Assembly (NCBI GenBank): GCA_900317545.1
Contig: ONHE01000129.1
Coordinates: 1-48,052, forward strand
Direction of reading: 5' to 3'
DNA: 48,052 nucleotides
Origin: an uncultured Prevotella sp.
GTDB lineage: Bacteria > Bacteroidota > Bacteroidia > Bacteroidales > Bacteroidaceae
In this document: in pieces, positions 18,963 through 27,832 of the stretch
Position numbering within the stretch: the stretch's first letter is position 1
How the letters are laid out: each line of letters begins with the position of its first letter
Position numbers and translations under genes: made by a program
Notes under the pieces: generated by a model
What the model was told of the DNA's origin: nothing
The model's database searches: none
The model's input: the letters and a program-made list of their open reading frames with translations, nothing else

Positions 18963-19190
18963 TTATCTGATAATCAAACATATACATCAATCACCGAGAA
19001 ACTTCTGCCAAGGTGGTCCACAGAGGGGCAACCGGACATGCGCCCCACGCCCTCCACACGACCGCTCCATTACTTGGCCGTCCCCGCCGCAGCTATCTGC
19101 AAAGCGGAGAAAGGGCTTGTGGTCAAAGCTGACATTCAATATGGCTATGGCAGTGTGATCCTACGCTGGCATTTCGGGATGAATGATTGA
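18963..19190 (+). pseudogene. Orphan open frame, possible gene remnant
   Basis: A 75-codon open frame with no ATG until 19038 ends in TGA at 19190. From 19038 it would give 50 residues ending in GYGSVILRWHFGMND. The last third has the alternating pattern of a beta-barrel strand ending near an aromatic residue, which might mean the tail of an outer membrane protein whose front is lost. I do not recognise a family. The evidence is the frame and its composition only, and it could be chance. Confidence 0.25.
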
Positions 19191-19301
19191 TGAAGTCATC
19201 ACAGATGCGTGTAGCGGATATTTGTCTTTTTTAACATATTGCGAAGCAATTTCCGGGCCGATTGGCAGTTTTACAGATAGCCAAAAAGAACAATAACCAT
19301 C
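19191..19301. other. Upstream region of the DUF4377 gene
   Basis: A moderately AT-rich gap. No exact TAnnTTTG element was found, although TTTTTTAACATATTG near 19228-19243 is AT-rich enough to be considered. Confidence 0.3.
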
Positions 19302-19700
19302 ATGCGAATCAATGACATCAAACCGGCGAAGAGCTGGGCTTTCGGCCTCATCTGCCTGCTGTCTGTCAGCCTGTTCACTGCTTGCTTCGACTTAGAGGAT
19401 GACGAGAAGCAGGACAAAGTGGAAAAAGTGACGATCTATGTGTCGGCTGAAACTGGCACATACTATGATCTCTTCGACGACAAAAGGGAAAGACCGATGG
19501 AGGGTATGAAGATCCGTTACAGCCCCGAGGAGCGATGGGAGTGCGTCCCCCTGCAGACGATTCAGGGCTTCGAATATGAGAAGGGATACGAATATGTGCT
19601 GCTCGTGAAGCGGACAACATTGGCCAACCCACCGGCCGACGGCAGCATGTACACCTTTGAACTGCTGAGAGTAATCTCGAAAAAACAACCGAAAGACTGA
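19302..19700 (+). CDS. DUF4377 lipoprotein
   Basis: This 132-residue protein has an N-terminal membrane segment (SWAFGLICLLSVSLFTAC) ending in a lipobox-like FTAC, so it is probably lipid-anchored after cleavage before the Cys. The C-terminal half, with FEYEKGYEYVLLVKRT followed by NPPADGSMYTFELLRV, matches the DUF4377 type, which often occurs alone or beside META domains in Bacteroidota envelope proteins. Function unknown. It stands alone on the plus strand and converges on the YigZ-like gene. Confidence 0.8.
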   Translation: MRINDIKPAKSWAFGLICLLSVSLFTACFDLEDDEKQDKVEKVTIYVSAETGTYYDLFDDKRERPMEGMKIRYSPEERWECVPLQTIQGFEYEKGYEYVLLVKRTTLANPPADGSMYTFELLRVISKKQPKD

Positions 19701-19759
19701 CTTCCGGCCACGGGCGCCGGCGCGGGGATCACGCCGAAGAGGCATTGTTGCGGCAGGCG

Positions 19760-20428
19760 CTATTCAAAGGAGAGCTTGCCGAGGCGGTCACAGAGCATCT
19801 GATGCTGGCTCTTGCGTATGGCCAGCGTGACCGAGCAGGTGTTGTCGAACTGCTGACTGACGATGCGCGCGCCTGTCTCTTTCACGACCCGCATCACGTC
19901 GTTCATCAACGGGTAGGCGAAAGAATAGGCCACCGTCTCTTCCACTATCTTGGTCACGACTTCCGAGGCGGCGATGGCCTCGGCCGCCGCCGTGCGATAG
20001 GCGACGGTCAGACCGCTTGTGCCTAAGTTGACGCCACCATAATAGCGCACCACAACAATAAGAATATCCGTCAGCTGATGAGAATTGATCTGGCCCAAGA
20101 TCGGTTTTCCGGCCGTCGAGGATGGTTCTCCATCGTCATTCGAACGGAACTCCTGCCGCTCCGGCCCGAGCATGTAGGCATAGCAACAGTGGCGCGCATC
20201 ATAGTACGTCTTGCGATAATTCTTGATTAGAGCCACCGCTTCGTCAACGGTCGTGACATGATGGGCGAAGGCGAGAAACTTGCTCCGCTTCTCGGTATAG
20301 AGACCTTTGCCGACAGCGGAGACGGTCAGATACTCGTCGGCAGCAGCCTGCTGGGTTTCGTGAAGCGATGCCTCATTGACACTGCCACGGAGCTTTTCGT
20401 CGGTCAGCTTGAATCTTTCTTTCTTCAT
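19760..20428 (-). CDS. YigZ/IMPACT family protein
   Basis: This 222-residue cytoplasmic protein has the UPF0029/IMPACT core: SKFLAFAHHV, YDARHCCYAYML, FRSNDDGEPSSTAGKPIL and VVRYYGGVNLGTSGL. Bacterial members are thought to be linked to translation or RNA binding, but no definite reaction is established. I chose the ATG at 20428 (MKKERFKLTDEK); the frame runs 14 codons further upstream without family similarity. An N-terminal extension of roughly 30 residues precedes the core. It follows the serine cluster on the same strand. Confidence 0.92.
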   Translation of the reverse strand: MKKERFKLTDEKLRGSVNEASLHETQQAAADEYLTVSAVGKGLYTEKRSKFLAFAHHVTTVDEAVALIKNYRKTYYDARHCCYAYMLGPERQEFRSNDDGEPSSTAGKPILGQINSHQLTDILIVVVRYYGGVNLGTSGLTVAYRTAAAEAIAASEVVTKIVEETVAYSFAYPLMNDVMRVVKETGARIVSQQFDNTCSVTLAIRKSQHQMLCDRLGKLSFE

Positions 20429-20472
20429 GCTTATACGGATGGACCGGGAAGAGGATATTCCCGGAAACAATG

Positions 20473-20497
20473 TTCCCCTCCTTCATCGGGAGGGGAA
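20473..20497. repeat. CCTCC/GGAGG hairpin between DUF1015 and yigZ-like gene
   Basis: TTCCCCTCC (20473-20481) and GGAGGGGAA (20489-20497) form a 9-bp stem with a 7-base loop. No T run follows on the minus strand, so it is more likely a small intergenic repeat or mRNA-processing hairpin than a terminator. A similar hairpin lies at 22874-22896. Confidence 0.6.
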
Positions 20498-20510
20498 ACA
20501 AAGTGATGGG

Positions 20511-21758
20511 TTACTGGAGTTTGTGGATGATCAGGCCGGAACGCAGTTTCGGCTCAAACCAGGTAGCCTTCGGCGGCATGATCTTGCCACTGTCGGCGAT
20601 GTCCATGATCTGCTGCATCGAAACCGGATAGAGCGCGAGTGCCATCCGCATCTCACCGCTGTCGACACGATGTTTGAGTTCTTCGAGGCCGCGCAGACCG
20701 CCGACGAAGTCGATGCGATTGTCTGAACGCAGGTCCTTGATGCCCAACAGCTCGTCGATGATCAGTCGGGACGAGATGTCCACGTCAAGTACGCCGATCG
20801 GATCCTTATCGTCATAGGTTCCCGGCTTGGCCGTCAGGCTGTACCACTGTCCATCTAAATAGAGGGAGAATTCGTGCAGATGCTGCGGCTTATAGCTCTC
20901 GGGACCTTTGCAAACGACCACGAAATTCTTCTCCAAAGCCTTCAGGAACTGCTCCGAAGTCATGCCGTTAAGATCCTTGACCACGCGGTTGTAGTCGAGA
21001 ATCGTCAGCTGCGAAGCCTGGAAGCATACGGCCATGAAGTAGTTGTATTCCTCCTTTCCCGTATGGTGAGGATTCTGCTTGGCTTTCTCCGCGCCCACTA
21101 AGGCAGCTGCGGCCGAGCGGTGATGGCCGTCGGCAATATAGAGAGCCGGCATCTTGGCGAACTCGGCAGTGATGGCGGCAATGTCCTGCGGATCGGCGAT
21201 CACCCAGAAACGATGGCGGAATCCGTCAATCGGGGCGATGAAATCATATTCGGGCTCCGTAGCTGCATAGCGCATGATCAGCGCGTCTAAGGCCGCATTG
21301 TCAGGATAAGCGAAGAACACCGGCTCGATGTTCGCGTTGCACACGCGCACGTGCTTCATACGGTCTTCCTCTTTGTCACGGCGTGTGAGCTCATGCTTCT
21401 TGATCACTCCGGTGAGATAATCGTTGACATACGCGCCCACGACCAAGCCATACTGGGTCTTGCCATTCATGGTCTGCGCATAGATGTAATACTGCTCCTT
21501 GTCGTCCTGGACGAGCCAGCCCTTCTGCTGGAACAGCTCGAATTGCTCGGCCGCACTCTGATAGACGCGCGGATCGTATTCAGATGTGCCCGGTTCGAAG
21601 TTGATCTCGGGCTTGATGATATGATAGAGGCTCTTCTCGTTGTCACCTGCTTCGGCGCGTGCTTCTTCTGAATTCAGCACGTCGTAAGGACGGGATTCAA
21701 CCTGCTCTACAAGATTCTTGGGTGGCCGCAAGCCACGGAAAGGTTTAACTGTTGCCAT
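20511..21758 (-). CDS. DUF1015 protein of the serine cluster
   Basis: This 415-residue protein spans the full DUF1015 family, starting VKPFRGLRPP and with SRPYDVLNSEEARA, HELTRRDKEEDRMKHV and ALYIADGHHRSAAAAL. The DGHHR motif resembles the nucleotide-handling motif of the ParB/sulfiredoxin superfamily, which includes a free serine kinase in archaea. It lies directly after serA, as in many bacteria, so a role in serine or phosphoserine metabolism is inferred. No biochemical function is assigned by sequence alone. Confidence 0.9.
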   Translation of the reverse strand: MATVKPFRGLRPPKNLVEQVESRPYDVLNSEEARAEAGDNEKSLYHIIKPEINFEPGTSEYDPRVYQSAAEQFELFQQKGWLVQDDKEQYYIYAQTMNGKTQYGLVVGAYVNDYLTGVIKKHELTRRDKEEDRMKHVRVCNANIEPVFFAYPDNAALDALIMRYAATEPEYDFIAPIDGFRHRFWVIADPQDIAAITAEFAKMPALYIADGHHRSAAAALVGAEKAKQNPHHTGKEEYNYFMAVCFQASQLTILDYNRVVKDLNGMTSEQFLKALEKNFVVVCKGPESYKPQHLHEFSLYLDGQWYSLTAKPGTYDDKDPIGVLDVDISSRLIIDELLGIKDLRSDNRIDFVGGLRGLEELKHRVDSGEMRMALALYPVSMQQIMDIADSGKIMPPKATWFEPKLRSGLIIHKLQ

Positions 21759-21841
21759 AATCGTATCGTAAAGGATTCAAACGCGCATGGTCTGCTCATC
21801 AGGACCTGCCGGCCCGGATGAACAGCCATGTCGGTTCATTC

Positions 21842-22759
21842 TTACTTGTTAACCTGGAATTTAGTACATCCATCCTTGAAGAAAGCATTGATCTGCCGTG
21901 CGGCTGCGATGCCTGCGTTGGTGTTGGCCTCGGCAGTTTGAGCGCCCATTTTCTTCGGCGTGGAGAAGTAGCGGCCATCAAACTGCATGAAATCTGCATC
22001 AGCATCAGGCTTGATGTCAGTGATGAACTTCAGGTCGGGACGGTCTGCGAGCAACTTGAGCAATTCAGGTTCGTTGATGACTTCCTTGCGGGCGGTGTTG
22101 ATGAGGATGCCTCCCTTCTGCATTTGGTTGACAACCGCATAGTTGATACTGTTGATCGTCTCGGGCGTCGCAGGTATATGGAGGCTGACAACATCACAGT
22201 TCTTGAACAGCTCGTCACGATCGGCTACGGCGTGAACGCCTGCTTCCTCGATGGCTTGTGCCGGGCAATACTCGTCGAAAGCATATACATCCATGCCGAA
22301 GCCCTTTGCAATACGAGCCACATTGCGGCCGACATTACCGAACGCAAGGATACCCAATTTCTTACCCTTCAACTCTGTGCCAGACTTTCCATTGAAGAAA
22401 TTGCGCACTGTATATACCAACAAGCCAAACACAAGTTCTGCTACGGCATTGGCATTCTGGCCAGGCGTATTCTCGACAACGATGCCTTTCGTCTTCGCAT
22501 AGGCGGTATCGATGGAGTCATAGCCTGCTCCAGCGCGGACAACAATCTTCAGCTGACTGGCTGCGTCGAGCACTTCGGGAGTCACTTTGTCCGAACGCAC
22601 GATCATTGCATCGGCAGTCTTGACAGCCTCAAGCAATTGAGCCTTCTCGGTGTATTTTTCCAATAGTACTAATTCGTGACCTGCTTCTTCGATCTCTTTC
22701 TTGATGCCTTGGACAGCTGCTGCTGCAAATGGCTTCTCGGTAGCAACTAAAATTTTCAT
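21842..22759 (-). CDS. serA: 3-phosphoglycerate dehydrogenase, Lys-type
   Basis: It oxidises 3-phosphoglycerate with NAD, the first step of serine synthesis. The 305-residue protein is the short form without an ACT domain, so classic serine feedback through ACT is not expected. It has the Rossmann motif GILAFGNVGRNVA and NTARKEVINE with the catalytic Arg. Where most family members have the catalytic His (PHIG), this protein reads TPKKMGAQT (residues 267-275), with Lys. That matches the Lys-subtype described for Entamoeba and related to Bacteroidota enzymes. I chose the ATG at 22759 (MKILVATEKPF). serC lies upstream and DUF1015 downstream. Confidence 0.93.
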   Translation of the reverse strand: MKILVATEKPFAAAAVQGIKKEIEEAGHELVLLEKYTEKAQLLEAVKTADAMIVRSDKVTPEVLDAASQLKIVVRAGAGYDSIDTAYAKTKGIVVENTPGQNANAVAELVFGLLVYTVRNFFNGKSGTELKGKKLGILAFGNVGRNVARIAKGFGMDVYAFDEYCPAQAIEEAGVHAVADRDELFKNCDVVSLHIPATPETINSINYAVVNQMQKGGILINTARKEVINEPELLKLLADRPDLKFITDIKPDADADFMQFDGRYFSTPKKMGAQTAEANTNAGIAAARQINAFFKDGCTKFQVNK

Positions 22760-22873
22760 AGTAATATAACCATTCATCGCCAGACTCTCCCCACGTATGG
22801 AGCCCAAAGGAAGAATGGACTTTTATTAAATTATTCGTGTTAAGTGAAAATAAGCGTCTAATGCGCCGAGGAT

Positions 22874-22896
22874 TCTCCTCCCTTTGGGGGAGGAGA
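22874..22896. repeat. CCTCCC/GGGAGG hairpin between serC and serA
   Basis: TCTCCTCCC (22874-22882) pairs with GGGAGGAGA (22888-22896) around a 5-base loop. It lies just after the serC stop codon and has no T run on the minus strand. It may stabilise the upstream mRNA or tune serC/serA ratios. Confidence 0.6.
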
Positions 22897-22903
22897 CGAG
22901 TGA

Positions 22904-23971
22904 TTAATGCTGCTTTTCGAAATCCTGCATGGCCTGAACCAATGCGTTGACTCCTTCAATGGTCTGTGCATTATAGCAGCTGGCACGGAAACCTCCGACG
23001 CTGCGATGGCCCTTGATGCCGACCATTCCGCGCTCTGTGGCAAAGTCTAAGAAAGGCTTCTCCAATTCCTGATACTCAGGATTCATGACAAAGCAGATGT
23101 TCATCAGTGAACGGGAGCCCTCTGCTACAGTGCCGCGGAAGCACTTATTGCGGTCGATCTCTGCATATAAGATGTCAGCACGCTCATGCGCACGCCGGTC
23201 CATTTCGGCTACACCGCCCTGGGCCTTCACCCATCGCATGGTCTCAAGCAAACTGTAAATGGGCACAACGGGAGGCGTGTTGAACATCGAGCCCTTGTCA
23301 ACGTGGGTACGATAGTCAAGCATTGTCGGCAATTCACGAGGTGCCTTGCCTAACATATCGTTCTTTACGATGATGCAAGTGACACCTGCCATGGCCATGT
23401 TTTTCTGGGCACCGGCGTAGATGGCGGTATATTTGGACACATCAATCGGTCGACTCATAATGTCAGAACTCATGTCTGCGATCAACGGAACAGGTGCATC
23501 GATGTCTTGACGCAATTCTGTACCGTAGATAGTGTTGTTGGTCGTGATATGCAGATAATCGAGATCTGCAGGAATATTCTTGATTTCAGGATAATAGGTG
23601 AAGTTTTCAGCCGCACTGGATGCAACTTCTACAACCTCGCCAAACAACTTTGCCTCCTTGATGGCCTTCTTTGACCACACACCGGAATTGACATAACCAG
23701 CCTTCTTAATCAAGAAATTAGCAGGGATCTGCATGAATTGCAATGATGCACCACCGCCAAGGAAGATCACGGAATAACCCTCGGGAATATCTAACAATTC
23801 CTTAATCAGAGCCTCAGCCTCATCAACTACAGGCTGGAAATACTTTGCCCGATGGGAGATTTCCATCAAAGACAAACCTTCACCATTGAAATCCAAAATC
23901 TGCTTCGCGGTATTCTCAATCACCTCTCTGGGTAACATCGAAGGGCCGGCATTAAAGTTGTACTTTTTCAT
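22904..23971 (-). CDS. serC: Phosphoserine aminotransferase
   Basis: A PLP enzyme converting 3-phosphohydroxypyruvate to phosphoserine, also usable in pyridoxine synthesis. The 355-residue product starts [15 protein letters not shown], has [10 protein letters not shown], and carries the PLP lysine K190 in [10 protein letters not shown]. Length and motifs are standard. It is the first gene of the cluster, with a good promoter 38-70 bases upstream. Confidence 0.97.
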   Translation of the reverse strand: MKKYNFNAGPSMLPREVIENTAKQILDFNGEGLSLMEISHRAKYFQPVVDEAEALIKELLDIPEGYSVIFLGGGASLQFMQIPANFLIKKAGYVNSGVWSKKAIKEAKLFGEVVEVASSAAENFTYYPEIKNIPADLDYLHITTNNTIYGTELRQDIDAPVPLIADMSSDIMSRPIDVSKYTAIYAGAQKNMAMAGVTCIIVKNDMLGKAPRELPTMLDYRTHVDKGSMFNTPPVVPIYSLLETMRWVKAQGGVAEMDRRAHERADILYAEIDRNKCFRGTVAEGSRSLMNICFVMNPEYQELEKPFLDFATERGMVGIKGHRSVGGFRASCYNAQTIEGVNALVQAMQDFEKQH

Positions 23972-24009
23972 TTGATAATTTTTTTAGTTAGAGTTATCTA
24001 TTTCACGGG

Positions 24010-24041
24010 CGAAGATACATTTTTTATTTGATAACGACAAA
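24010..24041 (-). promoter_or_regulatory. Probable promoter of the serC cluster
   Basis: On the minus strand, TTTG (24041-24038) is followed after 20 bases by TATCTTCG (24017-24010), which differs from TAnnTTTG at one position. Distance to the serC ATG is about 38 bases. Confidence 0.6.
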
Positions 24042-24124
24042 TATTTTTGCAAGTATTTCTCGTTATATCTGATCTATTGTTATTATGACACTGTAACAGA
24101 TAAATATCAAAAAAATATTCAATA

Positions 24125-25453
24125 TTAACGTATAATATCCACTATGGTTTTTATCCCTTTTATTTTCTCGCCTTTTGTCAGTTGCAGCACTTGATTAAGT
24201 TTCGTCCGTACAACTGCAGCATATGAATAATAATCTTTCACATCTATGCGACCGATCTCATCAATTCTCAGCTTTCCTTTCTTACATAGGAAACCGACAA
24301 GATCCTTTTTGCTCAGTTTGTCCTTCTTTCCTTTTCCGACATAGATGGTTTCCATTCGAGGCACGGGGGGTACATCCCGTTGGTCCGAATCAGACAAGCC
24401 GTAGGGCAAGACTTCGTCTGTAATAAACTCGGGAATCTTTTCTTCCTTCCCTCCCAATATGAAGAAGACGCGACCAGAGGCATCCCAACGGGCTGTACGG
24501 CCCACACGATGAATGTAGATTTCTTCGGTCTCAGGCATGTGATAATGAATAATGTTGCCGACTATGGGCATGTCGAGGCCGCGGGAAGACAGGTCCGTGC
24601 TTACAAGCACATTCGTACTGCCATTGGCGAACTTATATATGGCTGCTTCACGTTCTTTCTGCTCAAGTCCTCCATGATAGCTGCTGACGCAGAATCCCTT
24701 CTGTCTGAGAAATCCAGCCGTACGCTCCACGCTTTCCCGATGATTGAGGAAGACGATGCTGCTTTCATCTCCCACCTGCATCAAAAGATGAAAGAGCGTA
24801 TTGAGCTTGTCCTTTTCAGGGCTGATGACCTTGAACATTTGTATGCGCGAAGGAATTTTCTCATCGTCCGAAAGGAAGTTCAACTTCGTAGTTCTTGACA
24901 TGTTCACAAAATCCGGAAGATCCTTCAGGTCCGTGGCAGAAAGGAATATGCGACGGGCAGATGATGGAAGGAGATGAAAAACAGCACTCATCTCGTTGAG
25001 GAAGCCCATTTCCAGACTCTTGTCAAACTCATCAAGAATGACCCACTTAATCATTTCAGCGTGAACGTTCTGCTTCTCTAAATGATCCTTTAAACGTCCC
25101 GGCGTGGCAAACAGAATCTGCGGGAGCGTCTTGCGGATGAGCCGATGCTCGTCCATGGCCGCACGACCTCCATAGGCAGCAAATGACCTGAGGCCAGTCC
25201 CCATGTCATTCAACACAACATTGGATTGTATGGCCAGCTCCCTGCTCGGTACGATCACGATGGCTTGCAGCTGGTCAGAAGCGGGATCCAAGCATTGAAC
25301 CAGTGGCAGAAGATAGGCCAAGGTTTTACCCGATCCTGTCGGTGAAAGGATGACAAGATCCTTATCTGTGTGCAGGATTGCATCGACCGAAGCCTCCTGC
25401 ATGGCATTGAGTCGAATGCCTTTCTTATCAATGATGGTCTGGATCTTGTTCAT
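24125..25453 (-). CDS. DEAD-box RNA helicase, DbpA-like
   Basis: This 442-residue ATP-dependent RNA helicase has SPTGSGKT (Walker A), PSRELA, TPGRL, motif II reading DEFD instead of DEAD, LSATD, and HRVGRTARW. The last 75 residues (from METIYVGKGKKDK) look like the DbpA RNA-binding domain, an RRM-like fold that directs DbpA to 23S rRNA in E. coli, so a role in large-subunit assembly is inferred. Its ATG overlaps the stop of the upstream TPR gene (ATGA), so it is cotranscribed with the gyrA-TPR group. Confidence 0.9.
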   Translation of the reverse strand: MNKIQTIIDKKGIRLNAMQEASVDAILHTDKDLVILSPTGSGKTLAYLLPLVQCLDPASDQLQAIVIVPSRELAIQSNVVLNDMGTGLRSFAAYGGRAAMDEHRLIRKTLPQILFATPGRLKDHLEKQNVHAEMIKWVILDEFDKSLEMGFLNEMSAVFHLLPSSARRIFLSATDLKDLPDFVNMSRTTKLNFLSDDEKIPSRIQMFKVISPEKDKLNTLFHLLMQVGDESSIVFLNHRESVERTAGFLRQKGFCVSSYHGGLEQKEREAAIYKFANGSTNVLVSTDLSSRGLDMPIVGNIIHYHMPETEEIYIHRVGRTARWDASGRVFFILGGKEEKIPEFITDEVLPYGLSDSDQRDVPPVPRMETIYVGKGKKDKLSKKDLVGFLCKKGKLRIDEIGRIDVKDYYSYAAVVRTKLNQVLQLTKGEKIKGIKTIVDIIR

Positions 25454-26682
25454 GTCCGTTTCCTATTTCGAATTAATTTGTCAATTTCTTCAAACTCCTT
25501 CCCTTTGTTCAGGTTCAGATAGATCGTGTAAAGTGGCAGGGCCCATTTCTCCTGCTTGTCAGGGGCGAGCTTCCTATAGGTCTCCATGTAAGGCAGAGAC
25601 TTCCGATATAAGGCAAGAACATTCTGTTGACGCTTGGGGGAAACGCCTGTTGCCTTATCCAATTCCACTGCCTGATTGAAATAGCTCAGGCCTGCATTCA
25701 GATAAGCTTCCGCCATCTCCTTATCCTCTGCAATCAAGCTATCGCAAATCGAGATGCATTCGGTGTAGAAGCCTAAGTTGAGCAACATCGAACTTTTAGT
25801 TATACGGAAGATCTTATCCCGGGCATCTACGCTCAGTGCCCTGTTGGCTATTTCCAATCCTGACTTCCAGTCTTCCTGTCCGCTGTAATATGCAATGAGC
25901 CGCGGAAAGAAAAAAGAAAAACTGGGGTACTTATCGAATCCTTCGTTCAACGTGGCCAGATAGCGTGCCGTATCATTCTCCAATTTATAGGTCTCCGCTA
26001 AGTACTGGAGCATCAGCATGCGATGGGTGGTGTCCTTTAAGGCCAGATATGTGTGATGCAGCGTGGCTTTCGGATCTTTCATCTTATAGCCGCAGTAAAC
26101 CGCCCAATAAGCTGCCTGGGGTATCAAAGTATCAGTTTCGTTGAAATTATACTTTCTGAAGAGCGGCAGGTTGGCAGTTTCGATATATTGATTGAGGAAA
26201 TCATAGGCATCCGCAAACTTCTGCTTGTGAATGAAGAAGAGACCTCCGTTGTATAAATTTGGGCGGTACGTGACAAGATAATCAGCATGTTTGTCGCGAT
26301 ACTTGTACTTTCCGTTCTGCGTCTGGTTCAGTTGCGTCTCAATGGAATCAATCTGCTCCATGACCGAGAACATGTTTTTGGCCGTGACAAACAGAGCCGC
26401 CGTGTCATACTTCTGCCTGAGATAGAGCTTCTCATTGCCCATTTCATACTGTTTCTTGACGGCATCAGACAAAGTAATCCATATCTTCATGTTGTTGCGG
26501 TTGACAGAATCCGTCAACAGTTTGCGCATCATTTGCTCGGCTTTTTCCACGTTGTTGCCTTTTTTTATATACTCTCTGGCCTGCGCGATGTCCTTCTTCT
26601 GAGCATAAAGCATAATGGACACGAACAAGAGTAACAATGTTGCGTAAATCCTAAAAAAGCTATATCTATTACAAACACTCAT
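25450..26682 (-). CDS. Secreted TPR-like protein, third of three paralogues
   Basis: This 410-residue protein has an N-terminal signal segment (FFRIYATLLLLFVSIMLYA) and helical tetratricopeptide-like repeats. It shares with its two upstream neighbours a PLF...-plus-aromatic middle segment (LPLFRKYNFNETDTLIPQAA), the phrase YLALKD, and a C-terminal WALPLYTIYLNL. It starts by ATGA overlap with the second paralogue and ends by ATGA overlap with the helicase gene. Periplasmic or surface location is inferred. No enzymatic motif is seen; function unknown, presumably a protein-binding scaffold. Confidence 0.85.
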   Translation of the reverse strand: MSVCNRYSFFRIYATLLLLFVSIMLYAQKKDIAQAREYIKKGNNVEKAEQMMRKLLTDSVNRNNMKIWITLSDAVKKQYEMGNEKLYLRQKYDTAALFVTAKNMFSVMEQIDSIETQLNQTQNGKYKYRDKHADYLVTYRPNLYNGGLFFIHKQKFADAYDFLNQYIETANLPLFRKYNFNETDTLIPQAAYWAVYCGYKMKDPKATLHHTYLALKDTTHRMLMLQYLAETYKLENDTARYLATLNEGFDKYPSFSFFFPRLIAYYSGQEDWKSGLEIANRALSVDARDKIFRITKSSMLLNLGFYTECISICDSLIAEDKEMAEAYLNAGLSYFNQAVELDKATGVSPKRQQNVLALYRKSLPYMETYRKLAPDKQEKWALPLYTIYLNLNKGKEFEEIDKLIRNRKRT

Positions 26683-27776
26683 TTAATCAGTCCGTTTATT
26701 AATTCAGCACGCTCATCGTCAAGCACGTAATAGACCAGGTACAGTGGTTTTGCCCAGTCGATCTGTTTCCGCTCTGGATCCAGCTCAGCTGCCTTCTCAA
26801 GAAACTTCCTGGCATCTTCGAAATATCTTTTCACGATCTTTATCTGCCCGTCAGTCAAGCGATCTCCTTTCGAAAGGCTGTCTCTCATCTCGATGGCTTT
26901 AGAGCTGTAGCATATGCCGATGTTATATATAGCAGCCAGAGATACAGAATCCAGTTCGCCTGCCGTTTTATAGGCCCTTATGGCCTCATCCCATTCGTGC
27001 ATGCGCATATATGTCTCTCCAAGCAACATCCATGCGATGACGTTCCGTTTATCCTTTCTTATCTCATCTGAAGCAAACTGCCTCATCTCGTCCTCATGAC
27101 CCGGAGATGAGAAATATTCCTGCAGTAGCCTCATGTAATTTTTGTTTTTCGGATCCTTGTCATGGAGTTCAAGCAACGCGATCAGATAACGCGTCGAATC
27201 CGCTTCATTGTTCAGTCCTGCCTTCATGCAAAGGATCTTGATTTCTGCAGCTTCCTTTGCGTAGCCGATATCATGCAAAGCGACATCCGCATAACGGTCC
27301 GCTTTTGCAAAGTCTTTCATCGCATAAGCCAGCAAGGCGGCGTAATAGGAAGCCTGTCCCACTGCGTCTGTCAGCTGCGTCTGGTTACTGAAGAGCTCGC
27401 TTTCAGCGCATTTGAGAAACAGTTCAAAGTCATTCAGGGCCGCGTCATTCTGTCTTCGGCGATAGTTGAAGAATCCTGCTTCTTCAATCTTGCCGAGCAG
27501 CGGGCCGACCCGCTTTCCGTTTTCAGATCGGAATCTGGGATTTACACGTCCCTTTCGGTCAGGCCGTGAATCGTATTCATCACAAGTGAGGGCTGTCCGG
27601 GCTATGTCAGCGACGGTCGCATAGTAGGCAGCCGAGTCGGTGACAACGTCCAATCGGCGCATCAACAGGCCCACTTGATCGTTGAGAGACCGAGCCATTT
27701 CCCTATCATCAAGATCCTCGCCCATGGCTTGCTGCACTGTGAACAAGGACAATATGATCAAATATCCGATCCTCAT
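26679..27776 (-). CDS. Secreted TPR-like protein, second of three paralogues
   Basis: The 365-residue product starts with a signal peptide (MRIGYLIILSLFTVQQAMG), which is why I chose the ATG at 27776; the frame opens ten codons earlier at GTG. Tetratricopeptide-like helices follow, including HEWDEAIRAYKTAGELD. It matches the first paralogue closely around RPDRKGRVNPRF, MKDFAKADRYADVALHD and the C-terminal WAKPLYLVYYVLDD. It lies 56 bases after the first paralogue and overlaps the third by four bases. Confidence 0.86.
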   Translation of the reverse strand: MRIGYLIILSLFTVQQAMGEDLDDREMARSLNDQVGLLMRRLDVVTDSAAYYATVADIARTALTCDEYDSRPDRKGRVNPRFRSENGKRVGPLLGKIEEAGFFNYRRRQNDAALNDFELFLKCAESELFSNQTQLTDAVGQASYYAALLAYAMKDFAKADRYADVALHDIGYAKEAAEIKILCMKAGLNNEADSTRYLIALLELHDKDPKNKNYMRLLQEYFSSPGHEDEMRQFASDEIRKDKRNVIAWMLLGETYMRMHEWDEAIRAYKTAGELDSVSLAAIYNIGICYSSKAIEMRDSLSKGDRLTDGQIKIVKRYFEDARKFLEKAAELDPERKQIDWAKPLYLVYYVLDDERAELINGLIK

Positions 27777-27832
27777 ATAAACAATTGGAGCTGACAAGAG
27801 ATTCACGCACTCCAGCCAGCTCCTTGTTTTAT

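Noticed and set aside
18606..18990. Open frames of 86-117 codons on both strands upstream of the trp promoter
   Set aside because: They translate the GC-rich dyads and the 22-bp repeats; their products are repetitive and have no protein-family character.
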